Assembly: GCA_002102225.1 (NCBI GenBank) | Contig: LQPB01000013.1 | Coordinates: 1 to 64,000 of the forward strand | Reading direction: 5' to 3' | Length of the DNA: 64,000 nucleotides | Origin: Mycobacterium interjectum | GTDB lineage: Bacteria; Actinomycetota; Actinomycetes; Mycobacteriales; Mycobacteriaceae | Part shown: positions 8,260 to 17,353 of the stretch, piece by piece | Position numbering within the stretch: position 1 is the first letter of the stretch | Layout: every line of letters begins with the position of its first letter | Notes under the pieces: model-generated | The model's input: the letters and a program-made list of their open reading frames with translations, nothing else | Told to the model about the DNA's origin: nothing | Database searches by the model: none | Translations under genes and position numbers: made by a program

Positions 8260-8687
8260 GGCCGACTTTTGCCAAGCTGGCGCAGCACCAGATCGTTGTC
8301 ATACAGACAGCGGTAGGCGCCGATCAGACCGTCCTCGCGCAACTCCAGGCGATCGTCGCCGTGGAATTCGACCTTCCGACCGGTCGGGGCGTGTGTGCCG
8401 CTGAACCGCCATGCGACCAGCACCGCGGGCCGGGCCACGTCGGCGTACAGGCCCTCGAGGAAGAATGCGTGGTCGGGAAAGGCCGCATCCATCATCGCCA
8501 CAAAGTTTCGGATTGCGTCGCGGCCGTGAACCGTGTCGCCGAGCGCCGGTTCGTCGTACACCAAATCCTCGGCGCACAACGCGGCGACGGCGTCGCCGTC
8601 ATGGTCGTTCCACGCCTTCGCCCATCGTCGAAAAACGTCTTCGACGACGGCGGGTTCGGCAATCGCGGCACTGGATATCGTCGGCAT
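8256..8687 (-). CDS. SnoaL-like NTF2-fold protein
   Basis: A 143-aa single-domain protein of the SnoaL/NTF2-like fold. It has the opening helix (VVEDVFRRWAKAWNDHDGDAVAALCAEDLVY), an early HGRDAIRNFVAMM segment, and ends in the usual beta strands. Members include small cyclases, isomerases and non-catalytic pocket proteins, so no reaction can be assigned. It is first in the operon with the TetR regulator, so it may metabolise or bind the compound that TetR senses. It begins at ATG 8687, with a promoter/operator region directly upstream. Confidence 0.8.
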   Translation of the reverse strand: MPTISSAAIAEPAVVEDVFRRWAKAWNDHDGDAVAALCAEDLVYDEPALGDTVHGRDAIRNFVAMMDAAFPDHAFFLEGLYADVARPAVLVAWRFSGTHAPTGRKVEFHGDDRLELREDGLIGAYRCLYDNDLVLRQLGKSRP

Positions 8688-8695
8688 GTTCCTAA

Positions 8696-8711
8696 CTTAC
8701 TAGTTTGTAAG
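8696..8711. promoter_or_regulatory. Putative TetR operator
   Basis: Inverted repeat CTTAC-TAGTTT-GTAAG lies 9-24 bases upstream of the SnoaL-tetR operon start. It is AT-rich against its surroundings. Size, position and symmetry suit a TetR-family dimer site for autoregulation. Confidence 0.5.
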
Positions 8712-8836
8712 GACTGAGGAAGCCTTGGCGGGTGGACCGCATCCGGTGACCCGAGCGCAGACGGTTCGTCGGTGGGGACAACCGGATGGATCCCGTCGGG
8801 CCTCATTGACCCGATCCGTCCAGTAAACTTCGTGGC

Positions 8837-10768
8837 TTGAGCGGGCCGTCAATTCGAGCGCTGCTGGCCGCCTTGGTGCTGTGGCTGGCGGCATGCGGCG
8901 GCAACCACCCGATCAGCCCGCATGCGGCGGGTCCCTGCGATATCGTGCCCAACGGCACGCCGGTTCCCGAGACCCCTTTGGCCGCAATGCCTTCGACGCG
9001 GAATATCGCTGCCAGCCCCGAAACGGCGACCGGATACCGCAGCGGCATGACGGCGGTGCGCACCGCGCACTACGCGGTGGCCACCGCCAATCCCCTGTCG
9101 ACCCAGGCGGCCTGCCGGGTGCTGCGCGACGGCGGCACCGCCGCCGACGCGATGGTGGCCGCCCAGGCCGTCCTGGGCCTGGTCGAACCGCAGTCGTCGG
9201 GCCTGGGCGGCGGCGGATTCGCGATGTATTACGACGCGCGCGCCGGTTCGGTGCAGGCCTATGACGGCCGCGAGGTCGCCCCCGCGGGTGCGGGCGAGAA
9301 CTACCTGCGCTGGATTGGCGACGACGACCACGCCACCCCCCGGCCCGACGCGCGCGCCTCGGGCCGATCGATCGGGGTTCCGGGCATTCCCCGGCTGCTC
9401 GAACTGGTGCATCACGATCACGGCCGCACGCCATGGCGCGACCTCTTCGACCCGGCGATCACGTTGGCCGACAACGGCTTCGACATCAGCCCACGGCTGG
9501 CCGCCGCCATCGTCGACTCGGTGCCGCAATTGCGGGTCGATCCTCAGGCGCGTGGCTACTTCCTCAACCCGGACGGCAGCCCGAGGGCCGCGGGAACCCG
9601 GCTGACCAATCACGCCTACTCAAAGACCTTGTCCGCGATCGCCTCCGGCGCCGATGCCTTCTACACCGGGGACATCGCGCATGACATCGTCGCCGCGGCC
9701 GGCGACGGCTCGGGTGGGCGCACCCCGAGCCTGATGACCGGCGAGGACCTGGCGGGCTACGTCGCCAAGAAACGCGACCCGCTGTGCTCGTCGTATCGCG
9801 GCCGGCAGGTCTGCGGCATGCCCACCCCGTCGTCGGGCGGCGTCGCGGTGGCGGCCACGCTGGGAATCCTCGCGCATTTTCCGATGGATAACTACCCGCC
9901 CACCAGCGTCGACCGCAATGGCGGCCGCCCGAGCGTGCTGGGCGTGCACCTGGTCTCCGAAGCCGAGCGGCTGGCTTACGCCGACCGCGACAAGTACGTC
10001 GCCGACGCCGATTTCGTCGGGCTGCCCGGCGGCTCCCTCGCCACCCTGATCGACCCGGGCTACCTGGCCGGGCGCGCCGCGCTGATCTCGCCGCAGCACA
10101 GCATGGGAATCGCCCGGCCCGGCGACTTCGGCACGCCCGGCGGCGTCGCACCACCCGGGCGGGAGCACGGCACCAGCCACGTCAGCATCATCGACTCCTA
10201 CGGAGACGCGGCCGCCTTCACGACGACCGTCGAGGCGCCGTTCGGCTCGTTCCACATGGTCGACGGCTTCGTCCTCAACAACCAGCTCACCGATTTCGCC
10301 GCCGACCCGCGCGCGCCCGACGGATCGCCGGTGGCCAACCGCGTCCAGCCCGGCAAGCGGCCGCGCAGCTCGATGGCCCCGACGCTGGTGTTCGATACCG
10401 CGCCGACGGGGCGGGGCGCGTTGTACGCGGTGACGGGCTCACCCGGCGGTTCCACGATCATTCAGTACGTGGTGAAAACCCTTGTAGCGATGCTGGATTG
10501 GGGCCTGAACCCGCAGCAGGCGGTGTCCCTGGTCGACTTCGGTGCGGACAACTCGCCGCAAACCAACGTCGGCGGCGAGGATCCGGAGATCAACCGCTCC
10601 GACAACGGCGATCACGATCCGCTGGTCGTCGGCCTGCGCGCGTTGGGGCATCAGGTGAATCTGACCGACCAGTCCAGCGGGCTTTCCGCGATCACCCGCG
10701 GCTCGTCGCACTGGACCGGCGGCGCCGACCCCCGCCGCGAGGGCGCCGTGATGGGCGACACCGGATGA
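8837..10768 (+). CDS. ggtB: Gamma-glutamyltransferase, lipoprotein
   Basis: A 643-aa gamma-glutamyltranspeptidase that hydrolyses or transfers the gamma-glutamyl group of glutathione-like peptides. The precursor starts with a lipoprotein signal (ALVLWLAACGG, lipidated Cys about 20), so it should be anchored outside the membrane. Ggt motifs are present: GGTAADAMVAAQ, PQSSGLGGGGFAMYY, and the autocleavage site HGTSHVS, where Thr446 would be the N-terminal nucleophile of the small subunit. A GSPGG segment follows. The start is TTG at 8837. It is syntenic with M. tuberculosis ggtB (Rv2394). Its stop lies one base from the end of cysA on the other strand. Confidence 0.92.
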   Translation: MSGPSIRALLAALVLWLAACGGNHPISPHAAGPCDIVPNGTPVPETPLAAMPSTRNIAASPETATGYRSGMTAVRTAHYAVATANPLSTQAACRVLRDGGTAADAMVAAQAVLGLVEPQSSGLGGGGFAMYYDARAGSVQAYDGREVAPAGAGENYLRWIGDDDHATPRPDARASGRSIGVPGIPRLLELVHHDHGRTPWRDLFDPAITLADNGFDISPRLAAAIVDSVPQLRVDPQARGYFLNPDGSPRAAGTRLTNHAYSKTLSAIASGADAFYTGDIAHDIVAAAGDGSGGRTPSLMTGEDLAGYVAKKRDPLCSSYRGRQVCGMPTPSSGGVAVAATLGILAHFPMDNYPPTSVDRNGGRPSVLGVHLVSEAERLAYADRDKYVADADFVGLPGGSLATLIDPGYLAGRAALISPQHSMGIARPGDFGTPGGVAPPGREHGTSHVSIIDSYGDAAAFTTTVEAPFGSFHMVDGFVLNNQLTDFAADPRAPDGSPVANRVQPGKRPRSSMAPTLVFDTAPTGRGALYAVTGSPGGSTIIQYVVKTLVAMLDWGLNPQQAVSLVDFGADNSPQTNVGGEDPEINRSDNGDHDPLVVGLRALGHQVNLTDQSSGLSAITRGSSHWTGGADPRREGAVMGDTG

Positions 10769-10769
10769 T

Positions 10770-11855
10770 TCACGCCGACGTCAGCGTGCTCCGGTCCTCC
10801 TCGGCGCCCCCGCTACCCGGGGTCACGATGTCGCTGGGCAGGGGCGGGACACGGGTCGCGCGGACGTAGACGGTGTCGCCGTCGCGCAGGGCCAGCGCCT
10901 CGGCGTCGCCGCGGGTGATCTGCGCGGTGAAGGCGGCCCCGGTTGCCGCGCTGGTCATCTCCACGCGCACCTCGAATCCCAGCGCGACCACCCGGTCCAC
11001 CGTGGCGCGCACCACGCCGATGGACTCCGCGGTGCCGTCTCCCCCGGCCACGGCCATGTCGGGCTTGCGGCCGACGCGGATGTCGTGCGGGCGGACCAAT
11101 GCGCCGTTGAGCTCGGAAACCGCGCCCAAAAACGACATCACGAACGCGCTCGCCGGGGAGTCGTAGACCTCGGTGGGCGATCCGACCTGCTCGATGCGGC
11201 CCTTGTTCAACACCGCGATCCGGTCGGCCACATCGAGCGCCTCCGCCTGGTCGTGGGTGACCAGCACGGTGGTGACGTGCACCTCGTCGTGCAGGCGCCG
11301 CAACCACGCCCGCAGGTCCTCACGGACCTTGGCGTCCAGCGCGCCAAAGGGCTCGTCGAGCAGCAGCACCTGCGGGTCGACGGCCAGCGCCCGGGCCAGT
11401 GCCATGCGCTGCCGTTGGCCGCCGGACAGCTGGTTGGGATAGCGGGTCTGAAATCCGCTCAGCCCCACCACTTCCAGCAGATTGTCGACCTTTTCCTTGA
11501 TTTCGGCCTTGGGCCGCTTGCGAATCCGTAATCCATAGGCCACGTTGTCCCGAACGGTCAGGTGCTTGAACGCGGCGTAATGCTGGAACACAAACCCGAT
11601 GCCGCGGCGCTGCGGCGGCACCCCGGTGACGTCGCGACCGTTGATCGTGACGGTCCCGCTGTCGGGCTGGTCCAGGCCGGCGATGGCCCGCAGCAGCGTC
11701 GACTTGCCCGAACCGCTGGGGCCCAACAACGCCGTCAGCGAGCCCTTCGGCACGACGAAGTCCACGTGGTCCAGGGCGACGAAGTCGCCGTACTGTTTGT
11801 AGGCGTCATGCACGATGATCGCATTCTCACCGCGCTCGCGTCGGGTGTCGGTCAT
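10770..11855 (-). CDS. cysA: Sulfate ABC transporter ATP-binding protein
   Basis: The 361-aa ATPase of the sulfate/thiosulfate importer. Walker [10 protein letters not shown] is at residues 45-53, the signature is LSGGQRQR, Walker B is LLLDEP, and there is a [13 protein letters not shown] switch-His segment. A C-terminal TOBE-like domain (about 250-350) follows, as in CysA/MalK proteins. AAGGAG lies upstream of tandem GTG and ATG codons; the ATG at 11855 is used here and the GTG at 11858 is equally possible. It is the last gene of the subI-cysT-cysW-cysA operon and converges on ggtB. Confidence 0.96.
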   Translation of the reverse strand: MTDTRRERGENAIIVHDAYKQYGDFVALDHVDFVVPKGSLTALLGPSGSGKSTLLRAIAGLDQPDSGTVTINGRDVTGVPPQRRGIGFVFQHYAAFKHLTVRDNVAYGLRIRKRPKAEIKEKVDNLLEVVGLSGFQTRYPNQLSGGQRQRMALARALAVDPQVLLLDEPFGALDAKVREDLRAWLRRLHDEVHVTTVLVTHDQAEALDVADRIAVLNKGRIEQVGSPTEVYDSPASAFVMSFLGAVSELNGALVRPHDIRVGRKPDMAVAGGDGTAESIGVVRATVDRVVALGFEVRVEMTSAATGAAFTAQITRGDAEALALRDGDTVYVRATRVPPLPSDIVTPGSGGAEEDRSTLTSA

Positions 11856-11875
11856 CACGAGTCTCCTTGTCGCGC

Positions 11876-12688
11876 TTACCTGGTCGCTCGAGCCCGGCGG
11901 ACGTCGAGGACCAACTGGAAGATCAGGACCAGCACGGCCACCCCCATCAGGAGCGTCGACAGCGCGTAGGCACCGTACTCCGCCCCACGGTTGTACCGGT
12001 CCGCGACGAGCAATGTCAGGGTCTGCGATTTCCCGGGCAGGTTGGACGACACGATGATCACCGCGCCGAATTCGCCGAGGGTGCGCGCCACGGTCAGCAC
12101 GACACCGTAGGTCAAGCCCCACCGGATCGACGGCAACGTGATCCGCCAAAACGTCTGCCACCAGCCCGAACCCAGGGTGGCCGCCGCCTCCTCCTGGTCG
12201 GTTCCCAGCTCGTGCAGCACCGGTTCCACCTCGCGCACCACGAACGGCAGGGTGACGAAGATGCTGGCCAACACGATCCCGGGCAGCCCGAAAATGATTT
12301 TGAACCCGAGGTCGCGTTCGACGAAGCCAAAGGCGCCGGCGGCCCCCCACAGCAGGATCAACGCCACGCCGACGATCACGGGAGACACCGCGAACGGCAG
12401 ATCGATGATCGCCTGCAGCACCCCCTTGCCGCGGAACCGGTTGCGCGCCAGAACCAGTGCGGTCGGGATGCCGAACACCACGTTGAGCGGCACCACGATC
12501 GCCACCACCAGCACCGTCAAATTCAGCGCCGATATGGCAGCCGGTGTGCTGACCCAGTCGAAGAACTGACCGAGGCCGGGCCGGAACGTGCGCCACAGGA
12601 TCAACGTCACCGGAACGACGAGCAACACGAAGATGTAGGCCAGCGCCGCGAATCGGAGGAGGTAACGGATCCTGGACGACGCCGTCAT
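11876..12688 (-). CDS. cysW: Sulfate ABC transporter permease CysW
   Basis: A 270-aa inner-membrane permease with about six membrane segments. The EAA loop that docks on CysA is seen as [21 protein letters not shown]. It forms the translocation channel with CysT. Its ATG overlaps the cysT stop (ATGA), showing coupling, and cysA follows after 20 bases. Length and composition match the family. Confidence 0.95.
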   Translation of the reverse strand: MTASSRIRYLLRFAALAYIFVLLVVPVTLILWRTFRPGLGQFFDWVSTPAAISALNLTVLVVAIVVPLNVVFGIPTALVLARNRFRGKGVLQAIIDLPFAVSPVIVGVALILLWGAAGAFGFVERDLGFKIIFGLPGIVLASIFVTLPFVVREVEPVLHELGTDQEEAAATLGSGWWQTFWRITLPSIRWGLTYGVVLTVARTLGEFGAVIIVSSNLPGKSQTLTLLVADRYNRGAEYGAYALSTLLMGVAVLVLIFQLVLDVRRARATR

Positions 12689-13533
12689 GCGGCCAGCTCC
12701 TGCCGCTTGGCGGCGCGCCCGCCCACGATCCGCAAGGCGAGCAGCACGAGGAACGAGATGGCCAGCAGCACAATCGATATCGCGGCGGCACCGGTGCGGT
12801 CATCGTTTTCGATCAGCGTCCGTATCCACTGTGACGACACCTCGGTCTTGCCGGGGACCGCGCCGCCGATCAGCACCACCGACCCGAACTCGCCGATCGC
12901 ACGCGAGAAGGCCAGCCCGGCACCGGACAACAGGGCGGGCGTCAGGGACGGCAACATGACCGAGGTGAAGACCTTCGGGCCGCTGGCGCCCAGCGACGCG
13001 GCCGCCTCCTCGGTCTCCCGATCCATCTCCAGCAGCACCGGCTGAACGGCGCGCACCACAAAGGGCAACGTGACGAAAGCCAGCGCGACCGCCACCCCCC
13101 AGGCGGTGTGCTGCAGGTGCAGGCCCACCGGGCTGTTGTTGCCATAGAGCGCCAACATCACCAGGCTGGCCACGATCGTGGGCAGCGCGAACGGCAGGTC
13201 GATGATCGCGTCGACCAGCCGCTTGCCGAAGAAGTCGTCGCGCACCAGCACCCACGCGATCAGCAGGCCGAAGATCACGTTGACGGCCGTCACCCCGGCG
13301 GAGATGGTCAGCGTCACCCTGAACGACTCCAGCGCGGCGTTCGACGTGACCGCCAGCCAGAAGGCGTGCCAGCCGCCGGCGGCCGCCTGCCACGCGATGG
13401 CGGCCAGCGGCAGCAGCACGATCACCGAAAGCCACAGCGTCGCAACGCCGACGCGCAGTGACGTGGTTCCGGATCCGCGCAGCCGCCAGGCGCCCGCCGG
13501 GGCCTGGTACTCGGGCGTCACGGTGGCCGTCAT
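12685..13533 (-). CDS. cysT: Sulfate ABC transporter permease CysT
   Basis: A 282-aa permease partner of CysW with about six membrane helices. The EAA motif is [20 protein letters not shown], and [11 protein letters not shown] follows. The start at 13533 overlaps the end of subI by four bases and the stop overlaps the start of cysW. All four transporter genes therefore read as one polycistron, behind the cysteine leader peptide further upstream. Confidence 0.95.
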   Translation of the reverse strand: MTATVTPEYQAPAGAWRLRGSGTTSLRVGVATLWLSVIVLLPLAAIAWQAAAGGWHAFWLAVTSNAALESFRVTLTISAGVTAVNVIFGLLIAWVLVRDDFFGKRLVDAIIDLPFALPTIVASLVMLALYGNNSPVGLHLQHTAWGVAVALAFVTLPFVVRAVQPVLLEMDRETEEAAASLGASGPKVFTSVMLPSLTPALLSGAGLAFSRAIGEFGSVVLIGGAVPGKTEVSSQWIRTLIENDDRTGAAAISIVLLAISFLVLLALRIVGGRAAKRQELAA

Positions 13534-14576
13534 CCGGTGGCCTGCGTGTAGATCTTGGTGATGCTGCCGGTGCTCTTGTCGAACAGCTGCGGATCCGTTG
13601 TCCCCCAACCCCCGAGGTCGGCGATCGTCCACAGTTTCGCCGGCGCCGGATACTGGCCGCGGAAGTCGGCGGCCACGGCCGGATCGACCGGCCGGAAGCC
13701 GGCCTGCGCCCACACCTTTTGCGCCGCGGCGGTGTACTGGAAGTTCTTGAAGGCGACGGCGGCATTCAGGTGAGAGCTGGTGCTCACCACCGCAACCGGG
13801 TTCTCGATCTTGAAGGTCTGCGGCGGGTTGACGTGCTCGACGGGTTTGCCGGCCCGCTCTGTGGCGATCGCCTCGTTCTCGTAGCTGATCAACACGTCGC
13901 CACTGCCCTGGACGAACACGTCGGTGGCCTCCCGGCCCGACCCGGGACGCAATTTGACGTGTTCGCGCACCAGCTTGCCGACGAAGTCGACCCCCGCCTG
14001 GGCGTTGTTGCCGCCCTGGCTCTTGACGGCGTACGGGGCGAGCAGGTTCCACTTGGCCGAGCCCGAACTCAGCGGGCTGGGCGTGATGACCTCGACCCCG
14101 GGCCGCAGCAGGTCATCCCAGTCCCTGATGTTCTTCGGATTGCCCTTGCGCACCACCAGGGTTACCACCGACCCGAAGGGGATCCCCTTGGTGGCGTCGG
14201 TGTTCCAGTCCTTGGAAACCTTGCCGGCCTTGACCAATCGCGCGATGTCCGGTTCGACGGAGAAGTTCACCACGTCGGCCGGCTTACCGTCGACAACGCC
14301 GCGGGACTGGTCACCGGAGGCGCCATACGAGGCGATCACCTGCACGCCCTTGCCCTCCTCCGAGGCGTTGAACGCGGGAATCACCTTGCTCCAGCCCGGT
14401 TCTGGGACCGAATAGGCCACCAGGGTGATGCTGGTGCGCGCGTTGCCCGGCCCGCCGCCCCCCACGACGTCGCTGGGGCCACCCGCGCACGCGGCGACGA
14501 CACCGACGATGAGCGCCAGCGGCGCGACACACCGGAGAACCGGCCGGCGCGGGGCGCTGCCGATGTCGTTGAGCAT
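13530..14576 (-). CDS. subI: Sulfate-binding lipoprotein SubI
   Basis: A 348-aa periplasmic-type sulfate-binding protein that delivers sulfate to CysT/CysW. The signal peptide ends in a lipobox (VVAACAGG), so it should be lipid-anchored outside the membrane. Substrate-binding family motifs include YGASGDQSRGV and SYENEA. ATG 14576 is preceded by a GAAAGG ribosome site, and this site is part of a potential masking hairpin (14582-14630). It is the first structural gene of the operon, 112 bases after the leader-peptide stop. The counterpart is M. tuberculosis Rv2400c. Confidence 0.95.
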   Translation of the reverse strand: MLNDIGSAPRRPVLRCVAPLALIVGVVAACAGGPSDVVGGGGPGNARTSITLVAYSVPEPGWSKVIPAFNASEEGKGVQVIASYGASGDQSRGVVDGKPADVVNFSVEPDIARLVKAGKVSKDWNTDATKGIPFGSVVTLVVRKGNPKNIRDWDDLLRPGVEVITPSPLSSGSAKWNLLAPYAVKSQGGNNAQAGVDFVGKLVREHVKLRPGSGREATDVFVQGSGDVLISYENEAIATERAGKPVEHVNPPQTFKIENPVAVVSTSSHLNAAVAFKNFQYTAAAQKVWAQAGFRPVDPAVAADFRGQYPAPAKLWTIADLGGWGTTDPQLFDKSTGSITKIYTQATG

Positions 14577-14581
14577 TGGGG

Positions 14582-14630
14582 GCCTTTCAGTGCGGGACTT
14601 GGTTCCTCGGTCCCGGTGCGGCGGAAAGGC
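14582..14630 (-). promoter_or_regulatory. Hairpin that could mask the subI ribosome binding site
   Basis: On the transcript, GCCTTTC (14630-14624) is complementary over 7 bp to GAAAGGC (14588-14582), which is the subI Shine-Dalgarno. Inside that stem, CGGGAC and GTCCCG (14615-14610 with 14598-14593) form a second 6-bp stem. The structure lies between the leader ORF stop and subI, so opening or closing it would control subI translation. Confidence 0.5.
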
Positions 14631-14688
14631 GGTTAGCGATGCAGGAGAGTTCACGACTCCAGACCAGACCGCGCACGGGGTTTGGGAG

Positions 14689-14745
14689 TCAGCGACAACA
14701 GTGCACGAAGACGGCGCATTCGAAAACACCGGTCGCCTCGTGCAT
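14689..14745 (-). CDS. Cysteine leader peptide upstream of subI
   Basis: An 18-residue ORF, MHEATGVFECAVFVHCCR, ends with two adjacent Cys codons (CAC TGT TGT CGC TGA). It has no ribosome site. Instead TAGGCT, a good -10 hexamer, ends seven bases before the ATG, which is ideal for a leaderless transcript. It is the counterpart of the sirA leader (3426-3515) and matches the mycobacterial class of leaderless polycysteine attenuators. It is expected to link sulfate import to cysteine supply. Coding support comes from the Cys pattern, the promoter geometry and the position in front of the sulfate transporter. Confidence 0.8.
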   Translation of the reverse strand: MHEATGVFECAVFVHCCR

Positions 14746-14752
14746 GTCGCGA

Positions 14753-14758
14753 AGCCTA
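14753..14758 (-). promoter_or_regulatory. -10 element for leaderless subI leader transcript
   Basis: TAGGCT on the minus strand fits TAnnnT and stands seven bases from the ATG at 14745. No good -35 at normal spacing was found. Confidence 0.6.
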
Positions 14759-14782
14759 ACAGGATCCGCTGGACCCGTCTTG

Positions 14783-14860
14783 TCAGTGCGTCGCCAGCCA
14801 CGCGACGATCACCAGCACGACGAGCGTGATCAGAATCAAGGTCACGTGTGACCGGGGCAT
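14783..14860 (-). CDS. Putative 25-aa membrane micropeptide
   Basis: An ATG-to-TGA ORF encodes MPRSHVT, a hydrophobic run (LILITLVVLVIVAWLA) and TH. This is one transmembrane helix with a positively charged N-terminus. It begins five bases after the stop of the 67-aa membrane protein, so it could be co-translated with it. No clear Shine-Dalgarno is seen. Such a hydrophobic frame can arise by chance in GC-rich DNA. Conservation across mycobacteria would decide. Confidence 0.4.
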   Translation of the reverse strand: MPRSHVTLILITLVVLVIVAWLATH

Positions 14861-14865
14861 GCGCG

Positions 14866-15069
14866 TTACCCGGGCGCCTCATCGGCGTGCCGGATCCGGC
14901 GCATCAACTTGATGCCCCGCCCGAGCAGGCCGTCGAGCACGGTCGCCGCGAGGTAGGCCACCGCCAACACGATCGGCATCACGATCAGGGCCTGCAGCAC
15001 GAACGGCAGGCCGGAAAGCCACAGCTCGTTGCCGTCCCACCAATTCAGGAACGCGCTCACCCGGCTCAC
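14866..15069 (-). CDS. Small conserved membrane protein
   Basis: A 67-aa protein starting GTG. An amphipathic N-terminus (SAFLNWWDGNELWLSG) is followed by one hydrophobic segment (VLQALIVMPIVLAVAYLA) and a basic tail (RRIRHADEAPG), suggesting a single-pass membrane protein with the basic end in the cytoplasm. M. tuberculosis has a similarly placed small membrane gene (Rv2401A, from memory). The function is unknown. It lies between the sulfate operon and the divergent GH15 gene. Confidence 0.65.
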   Translation of the reverse strand: MSRVSAFLNWWDGNELWLSGLPFVLQALIVMPIVLAVAYLAATVLDGLLGRGIKLMRRIRHADEAPG

Positions 15070-15292
15070 CCTATTCGCCCCGGGACCGTCAAACCAACGT
15101 GGGCGGATCGCGCACCGGCGCGCGCGCCGCGCGGATCCAAGGCCCGGTGCCGGCGCGGGTCGGCGTAAAAGTCACGGTGAGGGAAAACCCGGCGGCATTC
15201 CGCGTGATTCGGCGATACCGCCGACGCCGGCTAAATCCGACATCCGCTGCAAACATTGGACGCCGGGCGGGTTCACAGTCGATGATGTCGGG

Positions 15293-17344
15293 ATGGTTCT
15301 GCACGCCCAACCCGCCGACCAGCCGGCCGACGGCGCTCCCGGGGAGCCCGCTCTGGAAGCTTTCGACACCGCCCGCGACACGGTGCTGCCCTCGCCGATC
15401 GATTTCAACGCGCCCGCGCCGCTCACGGCCAGCACGTCACTGCGGAACCCGTTTCCCCCGATCGCCGATTACGCGTTCCTGTCCGACTGGGAGACGACGT
15501 GCCTGATCTCCCCCGCCGGGTCGGTGGAATGGCTGTGCGTGCCCCGGCCCGATTCGCCGAGCGTGTTCGGCGCGATCCTGGATCGCAGCGCGGGGCATTT
15601 CCGGCTCGGCCCGTACGGCGTCTCGGTGCCGTCGGCCCGCCGCTACCTCCCGGGCAGCCTGATCATGGAGACCACCTGGCAGACCCACACCGGCTGGCTG
15701 ATCGTGCGCGACGCCCTGGTGATGGGCAAGTGGCACGACATCGAGCGGCGGTCGCGAACCCATCGCCGCACCCCGATGGACTGGGACGCCGAGCACATCC
15801 TGCTGCGCACCGTGCGCTGCGTCAGCGGCACCGTCGAGCTGATGATGAGCTGCGAGCCGGCATTCGACTACCACCGCGTCGGCTCCACCTGGGAATACTC
15901 GGCCAACGCGTACGGCGAGGCCATCGCCCGCGCCACCCGGCAACCGGACGCCCACCCGACGCTGCGGCTGACCACCAACCTGCGCATCGGGCTGGAGGGC
16001 CGCGAAGCGCGCGCCCGCACCCGGATGAAAGAGGGCGACGACATCTTCGTCGCCCTGAGCTGGACCAAGCACCCCGCGCCGCAGACCTACGAAGAGGCCG
16101 CCGACAAGATGTGGCAGACCACCGAGTGCTGGCGGCAGTGGATCAACATCGGCAACTTCCCCGACCACCCGTGGCGGGCCTACCTGCAGCGCAGCGCGCT
16201 CACGCTGAAAGGGTTGACCTACTCACCCACGGGCGCGCTGCTGGCGGCCAGCACCACCTCGCTTCCGGAGACGCCGCACGGCGAGCGCAACTGGGACTAC
16301 CGCTACGCCTGGGTCCGCGACTCGACGTTCGCGTTGTGGGGCCTGTACACCCTGGGACTGGACCGGGAGGCCGACGACTTCTTCGCGTTCATCGCCGACG
16401 TCTCCGGCGCCAACAGCAACGAGCGGCACCCGCTGCAGGTGATGTACGGCGTCGGCGGGGAGCGCAGCCTGGTCGAAGACGAGCTGCACCACCTCTCCGG
16501 CTACGACCACGCCCGGCCGGTGCGCATCGGCAACGGCGCCTACGACCAGGTGCAGCACGACATCTGGGGCTCGATCCTGGACTCGTTCTACCTGCACGCC
16601 AAGTCGCGCGAGCAGATCCCGGAGACCCTGTGGCCGGTGCTGAAGAAGCAGGTGGAAGAGGCGATCAAGCACTGGCGTGAGCCCGACCGCGGCATCTGGG
16701 AGGTGCGCGGGGAGCCGCAGCACTTCACGTCGTCGAAGGTGATGTGCTGGGTGGCGCTCGACCGCGGGACCAAGCTCGCCGAGCGGCAGGGCGAGAAGAG
16801 CTACGCCCAGCAGTGGCGGGCCATCGCCGAAGAGATCAAGGCCGACATCCTCGAGCACGGGGTGGATTCGCGCGGCGTGTTCACCCAGCGCTACGGCAGC
16901 GACGCGCTGGACGCCTCGCTGCTGCTGGTGGTGCTGACCCGGTTCCTGCCGCCCGACGACCCGCGAGTGCGCAATACCGTGCTGGCGATCGCCAACGAAC
17001 TCACCGAGGAAGGCCTGGTGCTGCGCTACCGGGTGGAGGAGACCGACGACGGGCTGTCCGGCGAGGAGGGCACGTTCACGATCTGCTCGTTCTGGCTGGT
17101 GTCGGCGCTGGTCGAGATCGGCGAGGTGGGCCGCGCCAAGCGGTTGTGCGAGCGGCTGCTGTCCTACGCCAGCCCGCTGCACCTCTACGCCGAGGAGATC
17201 GAGCCGCGCACCGGACGGCATCTGGGCAACTTCCCGCAGGCGTTCACCCACCTGGCGTTGATCAACGCCGTGGTCCACGTCATCCGGGCCGAGGAAGAGG
17301 CCGACAGCACCGGCGGCTTCCAGCCCGCGAACGCGCCCATGTGA
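15293..17344 (+). CDS. GH15-family trehalase
   Basis: A 683-aa glycoside hydrolase family 15 protein. The N-terminal GH15 beta domain is followed by the (alpha/alpha)6 barrel. Barrel motifs include RNWDYRYAWVRDSTFALWGLY and a late SGEEGTFTICSFWL acid-containing segment. In mycobacteria the gene at this place (Rv2402 / M. smegmatis homologue) is a trehalase splitting trehalose into two glucose units; family members elsewhere are glucoamylases. ATG 15293 is the best start; the open frame upstream is GC-rich noise. No signal peptide is seen, so it is cytoplasmic. It converges on lppR. Confidence 0.9.
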   Translation: MVLHAQPADQPADGAPGEPALEAFDTARDTVLPSPIDFNAPAPLTASTSLRNPFPPIADYAFLSDWETTCLISPAGSVEWLCVPRPDSPSVFGAILDRSAGHFRLGPYGVSVPSARRYLPGSLIMETTWQTHTGWLIVRDALVMGKWHDIERRSRTHRRTPMDWDAEHILLRTVRCVSGTVELMMSCEPAFDYHRVGSTWEYSANAYGEAIARATRQPDAHPTLRLTTNLRIGLEGREARARTRMKEGDDIFVALSWTKHPAPQTYEEAADKMWQTTECWRQWINIGNFPDHPWRAYLQRSALTLKGLTYSPTGALLAASTTSLPETPHGERNWDYRYAWVRDSTFALWGLYTLGLDREADDFFAFIADVSGANSNERHPLQVMYGVGGERSLVEDELHHLSGYDHARPVRIGNGAYDQVQHDIWGSILDSFYLHAKSREQIPETLWPVLKKQVEEAIKHWREPDRGIWEVRGEPQHFTSSKVMCWVALDRGTKLAERQGEKSYAQQWRAIAEEIKADILEHGVDSRGVFTQRYGSDALDASLLLVVLTRFLPPDDPRVRNTVLAIANELTEEGLVLRYRVEETDDGLSGEEGTFTICSFWLVSALVEIGEVGRAKRLCERLLSYASPLHLYAEEIEPRTGRHLGNFPQAFTHLALINAVVHVIRAEEEADSTGGFQPANAPM

Positions 17345-17353
17345 CGGGGCGCC

